Shown here in pieces: positions 53,770 to 64,000 of a DNA stretch of 64,000 nucleotides (within the stretch, counting starts at the first letter, position 1; every line of letters starts with the position of its first letter). This DNA comes from Gonapodya prolifera JEL478 (lineage: Eukaryota > Monoblepharomycota > Monoblepharidomycetes > Monoblepharidales > Gonapodyaceae), in the NCBI GenBank assembly GCA_001574975.1, contig KQ965778.1, positions 20,966 through 84,965 of the forward strand, written 5' to 3'. The notes below the pieces were generated by a model, which saw only the letters and a list, made by a program, of their open reading frames with translations, searched no databases and had not been told where the DNA came from. Position numbers and translations under genes: made by a program.

Positions 53770-56700
53770 GGTGGTGGTGAGGGTGAAGGGGTGAGGGGGT
53801 GAGGGGCGTGAAGAGGATAGCGGAGGGGAGGTGCAGCACTGGACTTTTTGCAAATGGGCGGCAAGCATCAGGTCAAGAGCAGGAGGAGGGCCACGGTTGG
53901 GCGAAAACACTGTACATTACGCACATCCCGCGCGCACGATGGGAGTCTTTATCTCACGCATTGTATATTATGACACAAGACAATGGTTTAAACTTTCGAG
54001 TGACTGAGGTAAAGGATGACAACGGTTAGCTATGCAAGACTAATCGTTTGTTTTGATTTTAGAGGTTCCAGACGGTTGGTGGCATGCAGGGATGTAGCAT
54101 TCGAAGAAATTGATATCTCCACCAACCGTTCGCCATATGTGAGAGTGGACAGAACCTTTCGTAGAGCAAATGTCGACCATTAAATTCGTCACGCGCCCCT
54201 TTCTGGCACCACGCTGGAGTTCTACGATGTCTTGCATTTTGTATCTCACTCAAATATGTTGATGATGTCACACATCCGACACCCGCTCATGAGACGTTCT
54301 TGTAGCGCAGTGTTCCCCAACTCGAGTACTTTGATGCCATACACCCGACATCCGCTCAATGAGACCGCATTCAATTTCACATCCATGATCGCATTAAGCC
54401 CTTATCACGTACGTTGGAGACAAGGTAAGAGAGGCGATCTAAAAGTGGTAGGATGCAATGCACCTAAAGCCGGGTGGTGATATGCGGACTGGCGCTTCAC
54501 TAGCGCACATAAATACCTCACCACTGATGTTTGTCTGCTGATAGGGATTGAACGTTTTGTGGTGCAAATATTGTCACAAGGTCGGTCACACACAGATGTC
54601 CCACCCAATTCCAAACCACATAAGAAATCTGTTGTCCCATCGGCCAATTATCCTTGGTTCGTGCGTGTAAGCCATCCACTACACGTTACATTGCGACAGC
54701 CGCAGGTTTGAGCTTTCGTGATCGCTTCAGGACTGAATCACGCAGCTCCCAACTGGGCGAGAGGGGCGATCTAAAGATAATGCGGTGTCACGCTAAAGAC
54801 CTGTGAAAATTTGGATGGGTCATGACGATGACGTGGTTCAACAAATGTTTGATCCGGGATCTCCACTGACGTTCGCCTCACCTGGAAATGGACAAAACGT
54901 TTCGTGGTCCAAATATGTATATTGCTTAAATCTCACACAACCCGTTTCGGCTTTTGGCACAATGATAGAGTGTACGTCGCATTAAGTAAAAGTCTCGAGT
55001 AAAATATAAACACATGCATGATCTCTGCATCAGACAAAACTTACTGCAATGCAACATAATCGTGATCGCATCGAGCCTGGATTAGGTAGATTTCCAGCTA
55101 AGAGGAGCGATCCAAAAGGTGTGAGCCATACAAAGGATGGGTGATGGCTGGGATGGCAGATGCCTCGGTGATATTCATGGTCTTATGCAAGAATAATCAA
55201 ATGTTGTACGCATTGCGAAAACACCAATAGCAGTGCAATGGACAGCAATGAGCTAGAATACTGACCGCAGTAGCAAGCCCTGATCAGGTAGTAATCCGCA
55301 AGTGCAAGAAAGGTGATCTAAAAGTTGGTGCAGCGAAGTCCGATGCCACGTGCTAAACGGTTGGTTTTTCCTTTCACCAGCAATTACGCAACTGCACAAC
55401 GGTGCCAAACCCCATGATCAAACCCACAATCCCGGATCAAGTAGCCTCCACGGAATCCAAACAAGGAAACGACCTGAAACACAACTACACAACGGAGAGA
55501 ATGAGCCTCCTGTTGGTGCCGATTGATTACAATAACAGCAGTATTTGTTATTGCACCACATGTGATCAACAAGAAGCACATGTCGCGAAAAGGTGCGCTT
55601 CACCACGCCGCTGAACACCGTTGGTCACCAAACATGGTGGCCCTAAGTACGCGGATAGTTGCGTGGTGCAAATGACGTCACCGATTTCGTGCAGCAATGC
55701 TTAGGAGACGATCACCGAGAACACTGTCAAAGAAATCCTGGGCTTTTATTGACGACTGACAATGTAGGTATAGTTCGACTCTGTTGATTGTGCGGTTTGT
55801 ACCTGCCAGACACGAAAAGCATTGGCCGCAAGCTAAGGAAGAGAAACGCTGTCGTAAAGATATTTCAATGCCGCAGTTTGAGAATTTGCATTTTATCTTT
55901 AAAATTAGACGGAGGCGTCCTGAACGCTGAGGGCAAATGCTTCAACATGCGATATCTTGCACATTGTTTCAAAAAATAGCAACTGATTGTACGAAATGAG
56001 GGAAAATAATAAAAAGCGACTATTGGAATGGGTATCGCTATGGAGCACACCTGCATTAACATTGAGGGGAAGTCCATGTATGGCTTCGGTCCCCTGCAGA
56101 TATGAACTTCCACTGTCCACAGTGGCGTAGGGAGCAACATACCGGGGCAAAATTTAAGTTATAGCTGATAAAATAAAGAAAGAAAGGAAAAATTTCTGTG
56201 CCACAACAATCCGTGGATGAAGCACAATTTTGGGTACAGTGCATGGAGCATCATGGAATATCGGCTCCCACCTCCCCGGGATATCTGCATTTAGCACAAG
56301 TAAATCGCGGCAGGACGGTGGCTAGGGCAAAATTTGTGTCGTGGCATGAAGCGCATGTATCGCGACACCATGTAGGTAATAATTTCAGCAAAATTGTAAA
56401 TGTGACGCAACGTGTCCCAAATCAAAGCCAACCTCGGACGACAAAATGATGCGAGTAACCAGTAACGCAAAATTTTCAAAGAGGCCACTGGTGCATCGAG
56501 ATAATGCCCATGGCCGTCTCCCAGATGTTCATACGATACTCGACTTGCAGTCATAACACCACTCATACATCACATTTCATGTACAATGGCGTCCAAACGT
56601 GGTGGACTCGAAGAAAAGCGCAAGCGTCGTCTCGGCGTTGGAAAATTGTGTTGCCGAGGACATTCGACATTTGTGCTTACCGGCAAAATAATTCATTCAA

Positions 56701-56788
56701 AAAGTCTTACCAGGAACTTTTACATAAGACAATTACGATCTAAATTGACAGGACCAATGGAATAATTGACTATTGCATTACAATATAA
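53770..56788. repeat. Gene-free block with diverged tandem repeats (about 210-340 bp period)
   Basis: Four units share TGATCGC...(about 35-45 bp)...AAGAG(G)GCGATCTAAAAG or close variants: ends near 54,440, 54,767, 55,106 and 55,317. Between them GTGGTGCAAATATTGTCAC / GTGGTCCAAATATGTATA / GTGGTGCAAATGACGTCAC recur (54,558, 54,904, 55,663). No coding frame spans a unit. 55,700-56,788 holds nothing I can name. Confidence 0.55.
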
Positions 56789-59197
56789 CTACACTCTCGT
56801 ATCTTCAAGAAACACCGCAGTCAAAATCGCGCTCAGTCCCACACAGGGAATAAATATCAAATACACCTCGCGAATCGCCTCCTGGTACGTATCCAGCACC
56901 GTACCCAACTGATCAGCCGCCACGATTGCCGGAATATCCGTCGCAGAAGAAATGATCCTGTCCACCAAATCAGACGACATGCTGAGGGGCGCAGCGGAGA
57001 GCTTAGAGATGAGGGAGTTGTTAAGAATGGCACCGCAGATGGCGAGACCGAGCGTGCCCCCGATGGTGCGGACAAAGTTACGTAGGCCGGTCACGACGGC
57101 CATGTCTTGTTTGGTGACGGCGGCTTGGGCGGCCACTGTTTCAAACAAAAATGCAGGCGTTAGGTTTGATTCAAGTTGTTGGAAGATGGGAATTGCACCT
57201 ACCCAGCGATGTTTGAAAGGTCAAGCCCGCACCGAGCCCTAGGTGCAAAATAGCAGTTCAATCGGTCAGTCCACCATTATCGCAACGTTCGAAACCTTCT
57301 CACCAGTGAAAATTAAAATCAGCACAACAGTCCACGCCGGCGTATCTCGACTGAGCATGTATTGCAGCGCACACGCCACTGTCCACAGGATGTACCCAAC
57401 TACAATACAGAGCTTGTTGAATCTGAGCGTGCGACACTTGTTTAGCGCCCCTTTCCCACAAAGCAGCGCGCAGCGTCACCACTCACCGTCCCGTCCAACT
57501 AACAAGCATCCCACTACTCCAAACCGAAATCGTCTGTGCCACCAAGAGGGGGAACAGCTGAATGCCTGCCTGCGTCCCGCTCTGCTGCTTGACAACTTGG
57601 AAGTACTGCGGGAGGTAGTACAGCTGCCCGTAGAAGGGGATCCCGTTCAGGAACTGGGTGATGAAGATGATGGTGGGCGAGCGCATGAAGAAGAGGCGCA
57701 CTATGCAGGGGTGGGGCGAGGGGGGTGAGGACGTGGTCGAAATGGGAGTCATCGCGATGGGATGGCCGAAGAACCTTACTGGGGATGATCGGGAGTCTCT
57801 TTCTCCGCTCAACCCAAACTTCGGTTGCGATCGTGGCACCCCACAGGAGTGCTGAGAGCACGAAAATAGAAATGACTTGGGGAGATTTCCAAGGGTATGT
57901 TGTGCCACCCCATGATGTTGCGAGCTGACGTTCACAAACTGGGTAAGTAATGCTTCGCAGGAGTGCAAGAAATGGACGGGGATTTACTCACGAGAAGAAG
58001 AAGTGTGGTGGTGAGGATAAGCACTGCACCGAGGTAGTCTATTTGCAGCGCCTTTGCTTTCAGCGACCCAGACATCGTCTTGACCGGGAGGAAGAAGAAG
58101 ATCATCAGAAGCGCTGCGGCGCCGAAGGGAATACTGCGCAGTTTTAGGTCGTTAAGTATGGTGGTACGTCCCCCACTTCAAGATGGAACGGCGCGAACTT
58201 ACTTGAGGTAAAAACACCACCGCCACCCAAGTCCCGAAGGATCGGAAAACACGCCTCCCAGCAACGGGCCAATCACTCCGGCGAGCGCAATAGCACCCCC
58301 GATTAGGCCCTTCACAAATGAACGCGCAATCTTAGAACCCCACCGCGGGCACGTACCCCGTGAGTCAGGAACTCGAATCTCAATTCTCACCTGGTACTTC
58401 CCCCTTTCCCTAATACTGACAACGTCACTCACGACGACCATGACGAGCGTGGTGATGCCCCCGCCACCAACGCCCGCGAGGGCTCTGAAGACTATAAGTT
58501 GCACGATGGACTGGGCAATTCCGCACAGGACGTTGCCGGCGAGGAATATGAGGAGAGAGATCAGGAGGCAGACTTTGCGACCCCTTTTACGTTTTATCGC
58601 AACGGAAGAGGTCAGATAAGATTGTATTGGCGCGGTTGAAAGATAGGACTCACCAAATATCGCTAAATCTCCCCCATAATGTTTGAAACGCTGTGCTTGT
58701 AAGCAGGTAAGAGGTCCCGACCCACGAGGACTGGTCAGCGGCTTCAAAGTCGGCCGAGATACGAGGAAGGGCGGTGGCGACAACTAGACGAGTGGCCAGA
58801 AAACGCAGAGTCAACCTGGGGTCGATGCTTCCCCTCGACACGATCCGTAACCGTGTCCAAGGCCAAAAGCTCCACTTGGCGTCTCCAGAAACTCACTGGT
58901 CTGGTCTAAGAACGACAACATGATCGCGAGTGCGCATCCCGTGAACACGAGGATCAGTTGCTTGAATGGGAGATGGTTTGTCTGGTCCGCAAGCACGAAG
59001 CCCGCGCCTCCATCGGGACCGGTTTTCGTATCCAAGACTTTCTCCTCGTCTTTGAGGCGTGGAGAATCGTCGGTTTCCGTTTCGATTGCTCCTTCTGGCC
59101 CCTCTGTACCCGTATCAACGGTCAATTCGATCGTTTGCAGTTTTGTTCTTTCGTTGTCGCCAGATTCCCCATTCGGCAATTGATTCGAGTCGGACAT
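56789..59197 (-). CDS. MFS drug:H+ antiporter (DHA2-like, 14 helices), copy 1
   Basis: A multi-exon gene of about 600 aa. An N-terminal cytosolic region (DNERTKLQTIELTVD, acidic) precedes the first helix TGCALAIMLSFLDQTIVATA, joined across an intron (ACCA/TTGTCG), which carries the LDxTIVxxALP motif of DHA2 transporters. Next come SSWVGTSYLLTSTAFQTLWG, GRKVCLLISLLIFLAGNVLC, RALAGVGGGGITTLVMVVVS (motif with R-x3-G-x-G), IALAGVIGPLLGGVFSD (motif C, the antiporter signature) and WRWCFYLN. The C-terminus is GTVLDTYQEAIREVYLIFIP. Close relatives export toxins or drugs or take part in secondary-metabolite efflux at the plasma membrane; the substrate is unknown. All exons are open and splice sites intact. 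Paralogue of the gene at 60955. Confidence 0.88.
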
Positions 59198-59471
59198 GAA
59201 AGAACGCCTGGGAACGCGGCGAAAACGGGAGAGCGAGTGAGTTTACGATTTGATTGGACATTTTGCTTCCGATAGGGTGTGTCCTTTCCTTGCTTGGCGT
59301 CAAAATAATCTGACCGAAGGTCGGGTATTCATTTGAAACGTCCCAATTTTGGTACATCAATACTCAAGGGGATGAACGACGGTGTCAGAGTAACTAAAGA
59401 TCCCATTCGTTTTGTAGTTGTGCAACATACCGTCAAGTCAGCCTCCGCACGAGTCAACTCTGCGACTTCTC

Positions 59472-59883
59472 TTACACGTATCTCCCAGCACATGTCTTAG
59501 TTTCGCCAGTCTTCAGTTCCCATCCTGAGTAAACGACGATCTCATCCATCCTGAAGTATTCTGGTAGGAACCCAGAAGTTCCTCCTCGACTCGGCGGTAT
59601 GGCTACTCCAACATTCCCTCGTGTGAGTCTCGCCATAATATCCCTTCCCATCCACCCGAATCCCAGTTGGATCCGCTTGACGGTACCAGGCACCTCCACA
59701 AAACATATACCCTGGCCCGCACAGACTTACCACCTTCGTGATCCTTCCATCCCCGCTTGAGCATAACAGGCACCAAGGAACCACTGTCACATTTGCAGGT
59801 CAGTACTTGGGCCCATAGAAAGTGTGACCTTCGCCTGTAGATTCCAAGCAAGGAATGCCACTGGCGTGGAGAGTGGGAGAAAA
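59472..59883 (-). pseudogene. Diverged copy of the small-protein family at 63531
   Basis: The minus strand reads HASGIPCLESTGEGHTFYGP, then GSLVPVMLKRGWKDHEG, then (after an intron of about 108 nt) NVGVAIPPSRGGTSG and MDEIVVYSGWELKTGETKTC. It aligns block for block with the gene at the window's right end (GATQCIKSRDGGYAAYG; TAVVMQLDNGWK; KVGSAIPPGGG; MDETVIYLGVRPKAGVTKSC). Between the first two blocks the frame shifts across 23 nt beginning GTACTGAC and ending CAG; either this is an extremely short intron or, more likely, a frameshift. No signal peptide was found upstream. Probably a degraded paralogue. Confidence 0.45.
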
Positions 59884-60066
59884 CTGTTGGAGGTCAGGAT
59901 TGTGGGCTCAAATGGGTTGGAAAGAAAGCAAAGATGGATCTCCAAGCACAAGTCGAGGTCGGTCAGCTCAAGCCCAGATCCAATATGCAGGCTGGAAAAT
60001 TTCGTCGCGGGTAAAATGTACCTAGAGTTAGTCAGCAGTCTGGAAGAGACTCTTTCCCAGCCCTAC

Positions 60067-60717
60067 TTACATGTCACCCGCGACAACAGGGTCCGCGATG
60101 CCGAGGGTGTGTTGTCCACGTTTTCCGTGATAACCTGTCAGCTTGGGATCCGGCGAACGGAGCACTTTCCAACGCCGCTCCAGTCGTGACTTCGGGTGCG
60201 GTGATAAGAGGAGAACGGGATCACGAAGAAGAGGGGGGGTTGGTGGTACATATTTGAGAGATAGATTCCACACCACACCACTCGAGGGATCGCAACTGAA
60301 AGGGTCGCCTAAGAACATTCCTTCCACACTCAGCAGCACCAAAGTTACTTCCTCCTTGCGTCTCAGAGTGGTCGATGTGGCGATTCGTTCCAATTGCGTC
60401 CAAGAACGATCCTCCGCGAGACGACGACTGCGACAGTGACACTTGGTGGAAGTCTTCATTCCTGTGACTCTGCAAAACGCGCACGTGTGACCGTCCGCCT
60501 CCAAGTGGTTGAGATTGCAGTGATTCAAAAACTCCGACAAGCCAAGGGTCCGTGCACTTGCTAAGTTGGTCGTTGACGGATATTTTGTATGAGTTCGAGT
60601 AATTGACGTACTCGCAATTGAATCACAAAAAACGTTATGTAAAAGCCCAGCGAATGCAATCCGAGAAAGTTCCTGCTGTATCGCGACTCCCAAAACTGGC
60701 GTGAAATCCCGTATCAC
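60067..60717 (-). CDS. Possible exon of an unknown protein (217 codons)
   Basis: A long minus-strand frame with decent texture: FNHCNLNHLE-like segments, then EVTLVLLSVEGMFLGDPFSC, WNLSLKYVPPTPPLL and DPVVAGDM. It ends at a good donor (GTAAGT near 60,069). After a CTAG acceptor near 60,020 the frame continues MYILPATKFSSLHIGSG for about 60 codons into the region of the small-protein relic. It could be the 5' part of that gene or a separate gene. No domain recognised; a CxxC pair (CAFC) is present. Confidence 0.3.
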   Translation of the reverse strand: MIRDFTPVLGVAIQQELSRIAFAGLLHNVFCDSIASTSITRTHTKYPSTTNLASARTLGLSEFLNHCNLNHLEADGHTCAFCRVTGMKTSTKCHCRSRRLAEDRSWTQLERIATSTTLRRKEEVTLVLLSVEGMFLGDPFSCDPSSGVVWNLSLKYVPPTPPLLRDPVLLLSPHPKSRLERRWKVLRSPDPKLTGYHGKRGQHTLGIADPVVAGDM

Positions 60718-60954
60718 TCGCGAGTCGCAAGTCGCAACGTGGACGGACGCGGGATGGGTGGGAAGGTCAGACAGTGAACGTTTCGTGAGCTTCGAAACAG
60801 TCAGTGCGAATCATTTCAGTGAGAACAATTTCGAACAGCCGGCCATCAATCGGACGCATTATGCCTCCAAGCAAAGGACAAACACCAATCGGAACCACAA
60901 TGCCCACGAGGATCACAACCCCGCTCGCCCGCCCGTTCTCACTAGCTTACTGCG
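60718..60954. promoter_or_regulatory. Short divergent spacer before transporter copy 2
   Basis: Only about 240 bp separate the minus-strand frame starting at 60,717 from the ATG at 60,955. It probably contains the promoter of the second transporter. No specific binding site identified. Confidence 0.3.
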
Positions 60955-63356
60955 ATGTCTGGCTCGAGTCAATTACCGCTTGGTGACTCCAACGACAATG
61001 AAAGGTCAAAGCTGCAAGTGTTCGAACCCCCCGATGATACCGACATAGAGGCGCAAAAGGCACCAAACCGCACGGAAATCGACGACTCTGCTCGTCCCAA
61101 AGACGAGGAGGACGTCGCTGAGACGAAACCCGGTCGCGATGGCGATGGAAGCGCACGCGCAGACTTTGTGCTTGCAGACCAGACGAACCATCTCCCACTG
61201 AAGCAACTCCTCATCGTGTTCACGGGATGCGGGCTTGCGATCATGCTGTCGTTCTTGGACCAGACGAGTGAGTTTCTTCTGGAGACACCAATCGGCGGTT
61301 TTTTATCTTGGTTTCGACGAACCATCGACTACTGGTTGACACTGTTCTTTACTATCCACTCATCCAGTCGTCGCCACCGCCCTCCCTCGCATCTCGGCCG
61401 ACTTTTCCGCTGTCGACCAATCATCATGGGTCGGAACGTCATATTTGCTTACGAGCACGGCTTTTCAAACACTGTGGGGACGATTCAGCGATATTTGGTA
61501 AGCTCTATAGCGTGCTATTGTCTCACCTGAACTCAAGTCTCCTAATGATTACATTTGCTTCACCAAAAAGGGGTCGAAAAGTGTGCCTCCTCATCTCCCT
61601 CCTCATTTTCCTTGTCGGAAACGCCCTGTGTGGAATCGCTCAGTCCATCCTGCAACTTATAGTTTTCAGAGCACTCGCGGGTGTGGGCGGCGGGGGCATC
61701 ACCACACTCGTCATGGTTGTCGTGAGCGACGTTGTCAGTATAAGGGAACGGGGGAAGTACCAGGTGCGTTTCGAAGCTTTGCCTTCCAACTCCCGGGAAC
61801 GTCTGCCGCCTGGGGCACTGATGTTTACGCATTTTCTGTGAAGGGCGTCATTGGAGCTGCTATTGCGCTCGCCGGCGTGATTGGGCCCTTATTGGGGGGA
61901 GTGTTTTCGGATTCGTCGGGACTTGGCTGGAGGTGGTGTTTTTACCTAAAGTAAGTCCATGCCGTTGCTCCTCCAGATAGGGCGTTGGCTTCTAATATAA
62001 CGTCTAACGACCGCCCGACCGCATAGTATCCCCTTTGGCGCAGCAGCGCTGCTTATGATCTTTTTCTTCCTCCCGTTCAAAAAGATTACTGGGTCGCTGA
62101 AAGCAAAGGCGCTGCAAATAGACTACCTCGGAGCAATCCTCACCATATCATCGACGCTCCTTCTTCTGGTGATTTCTCCGTCTTGGTTTCTTTTCCAGCA
62201 GCAACGCCTTACTTACGCAGCTCGCAAATTTCAGCTCGCAACGTCATGGGGTGGCACAACGTACCCTTGGAAGTCGCCACAGATCATTTCGCTGTTCTTA
62301 TCTTCGTTACTCCTGATTGGCGCCACGATAGCAACTGAGGTGTGGGTCGAAAGGAGGAAGAGACTGCCGATTATCCCCAGTGAGTTTGTCGCGTAACGAC
62401 CCATCGTGGCTCGACCATCGTACTATCATTTTCGATACTCTAGTGCGCCTCTTCCTCATGCGAACTCCATGCATCATCTTCATCACGCAATTCCTGAACG
62501 GGATCCCCTTCTACGGGCAGCTCTACTACATCCCGCAGTACTTCCAAGTTGTAAAGCAGGAGTCGGGAACACAATCGGGGATCCAACTTTTCCCCCTGCT
62601 GGTTGCGCAAACAGCAGGGGCGGGGATTTCTGCGATGATTGTCAGTTGGACTGGACGGTAGGTGACGCCACGTCTGTTCGTGTAGGACCTGCGCTACAGA
62701 AGTGTTCCACGGGCAGGTTCAACAAACACTGCATCGTGGTTGGGTACGTCTTGTGGACAGTGGCATGTGGTCTGCAGTACATGCTCAGCCGGGACACACC
62801 GTCGTGGACTGTTGTTCTCATTTTGATTTTCACAGGTGAGAAGGCGCGCGACTTTGAAGGAGATAGTGGAAGTCAACGTAATGTGGTTGTGTGTTTTCAA
62901 TTAGGTCTTGGTGCTGGTTTGACATTCCAGACATCGCTGGGTTGGTGCTCAACCAGTCTTTCACAACACAATGAGTCCAAAACTGATGCGTATTCCTTTA
63001 TTTCAAAAGTGATCGCCCAAGCCGCAGTCGCGAAACAAGACATGGCCGTTGTCACTGGCCTACGTAACTTCGTCCGCACCATCGGGGGCACACTCGGACT
63101 TGCTATCTGCGGCGCGATCCTCAACAACTCCCTCATCTCTAAGCTCTCCGCTGCGCCCCTCAGTCTGCCGCCTAATTTGGTGGACCGGATCATTGGTTCT
63201 GCGACGGATATTCCGGCAATCGTGGCGGCTGATCAGTTGGGTACGGTGCTGGATACGTACCAGGAGGCGATTCGCGAGGTGTATTTGATGTTTATTCCGT
63301 GTATGGGGGTGAGCGCAGTTCTCGCGGCTGTCTTTCTTGAAGATACGTATGTGTAA
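60955..63356 (+). CDS. MFS drug:H+ antiporter (DHA2-like, 14 helices), copy 2
   Basis: A multi-exon gene with the same exon layout as the copy at 56789-59197, in opposite orientation. Start MSGSSQLPLGDSNDNER (copy 1 MSDSNQLPNGESGDNER). Core: LSFLDQT/IVATALPRISADF, SSWVGTSYLLTSTAFQTLWG, GRKVCLLISLLIFLVGNALC, RALAGVGGGGITTLVMVVVS, IALAGVIGPLLGGVFSD, FLNGIPFYGQLYYIPQYFQV. End: AIREVYLMFIPCMGVSAVLA. All junctions keep frame and no internal stop was seen. One intron near 62,170-62,235 is open in one frame. Probable plasma-membrane exporter of unknown substrate. The two copies are closest in the transmembrane core and most different in the acidic N-terminal 80 residues. Confidence 0.88.
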
Positions 63357-63530
63357 TAATGTTGCTAAAGCCACGTGAAATACTTCTGCATGCAACGAAA
63401 TATATCGCATTTGCACTGCAATAACATTTGTCCCGTCATTAAACAAAGAAAATACATCACACGCAGTGGTTACTAGATCGTGTCTACAACGCGCGACATG
63501 TGTGAAAAACATACAACTCTGCGACTTCCC

Positions 63531-64000
63531 TCACACGTACACACAAAAAGCACACCCCTTGCATGACTTAGTTACGCCGGCCTTGGGCCTCACACCCAAA
63601 TAAATCACTGTCTCATCCATCATGAAACAGGCTGGCGCCATTCCTCCACCTGGTGGTATGGCGGATCCAACCTTCTGTCCCGCTGGTATCGCTTTCCATC
63701 CATTGTCGAGCTGCATCACGACGGCTGTGCCCGGAAGGCTTTGGCCCTCGTTGCCGTACGCAGCGTAACCACCATCTCTCGATTTGATGCACTGAGTGGC
63801 ACCCGGAGGTAGGACCAATCCACGCAATCGTTGATCGCCGTGAGAGGTGTCGCTTAATTGTCATAGTAGGTAACTTCGGTCCACTTGTCGGTGGGACTGA
63901 CGCAGGTGCTGAGGATGAGCGCGTGGGGGTTTCCCAGAGGTGCCGTTACCCGATGCAAGGACGACAGCGAGATGGCAAGGATCGCAAAGAATGCTGCGAA
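63531..64000 (-). CDS. Small secreted protein, partial at the window edge
   Basis: The frame enters at the right edge with a signal-peptide-like stretch (FAAFFAILAISLSSLHRV), then GNPHALILSTCVSPTDKWTE. After a frame change near 63,860 it reads GATQCIKSRDGGYAAYG, TAVVMQLDNGWKAIPAG, KVGSAIPPGGGMAP, MDETVIYLGVRPKAGVTKSC and ends at TGA. The start codon lies beyond 64,000. The frame change may be a real mutation or an unseen splice event. Extracellular location likely; function unknown. It is homologous to 59472-59883, so each transporter copy has a member of this family within about 300 bp. Confidence 0.5.

Noticed and set aside
54541-54600. tRNA-like B-box (GGGATTGAACG)
   Set aside because: No A-box, anticodon arm or acceptor stem can be drawn around it.

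Overview
The window is nuclear DNA of a fungus. Nearly every gene is broken by GT-AG introns of about 60 to 200 nt. The gene content (secretory-lipase family, endo-galactanase, DHA2-type drug transporters, calcineurin A, MYND-finger fragments, a fungal hAT element) is fungal. I cannot fix the phylum from the sequence. CpG loss in the transposon islands would fit Basidiomycota, but an early-diverging lineage is not excluded. I saw no tRNA, rRNA, CRISPR or telomeric repeat.

Layout, 0-33 kb: a five-exon gene of unknown function (0.2-2.8 kb); a gene-free block with a degenerate dispersed repeat (3.7-6.8 kb); an atypical short-chain dehydrogenase (7.1-8.2); a small secreted cysteine-rich protein (9.1-9.6); an aquaporin (10.6-12.2); a CpG-poor AT-rich island (about 12.9-15.0); an ECHDC1-like ethylmalonyl-CoA decarboxylase (15.7-17.6); a small acidic protein (18.1); decayed MYND fingers (18.9-19.7); a secretory lipase (19.9-21.5); a TPR plus J-like protein (22.0-24.2); a cysteine-rich protein (24.4); a mostly unassigned stretch; and a large polyproline/WH2 actin-binding protein (28.5-32.6).

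Layout, 33-64 kb: a 5.6 kb CpG-poor transposon island holding a methyltransferase-like relic and a broken hAT element (33.7-39.35); a tandem segmental duplication ending in an intact GH53 endo-galactanase (39.35-42.5); calcineurin A (42.6-45.5); a 2-oxoglutarate/Fe(II) dioxygenase (45.8-47.6); a repeat-bearing gap; a one-pass membrane protein (49.6); another CpG-poor island (50.2-51.2); a FAM72-family protein with a long Pro/Ser/Gly-rich N-terminus (51.9-53.8); diverged tandem repeats (54.4-55.3); and two divergent, paralogous 14-helix transporters (56.8-59.2 minus, 60.95-63.4 plus), each near a copy of one small protein family.

There is no single biosynthetic cluster. The strongest themes are (i) an actin-regulatory protein built by duplicating a polyproline-WH2 module, with matching intron positions; (ii) recent local duplication (GH53 unit, transporter pair, MYND fragments); (iii) a hairpin-rich short repeat inside introns of two unrelated genes; and (iv) CpG-depleted transposon islands next to CpG-rich genes, which suggests cytosine methylation and deamination. 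Exon boundaries were deduced by eye from splice consensus and reading-frame continuity; single-base errors are possible.
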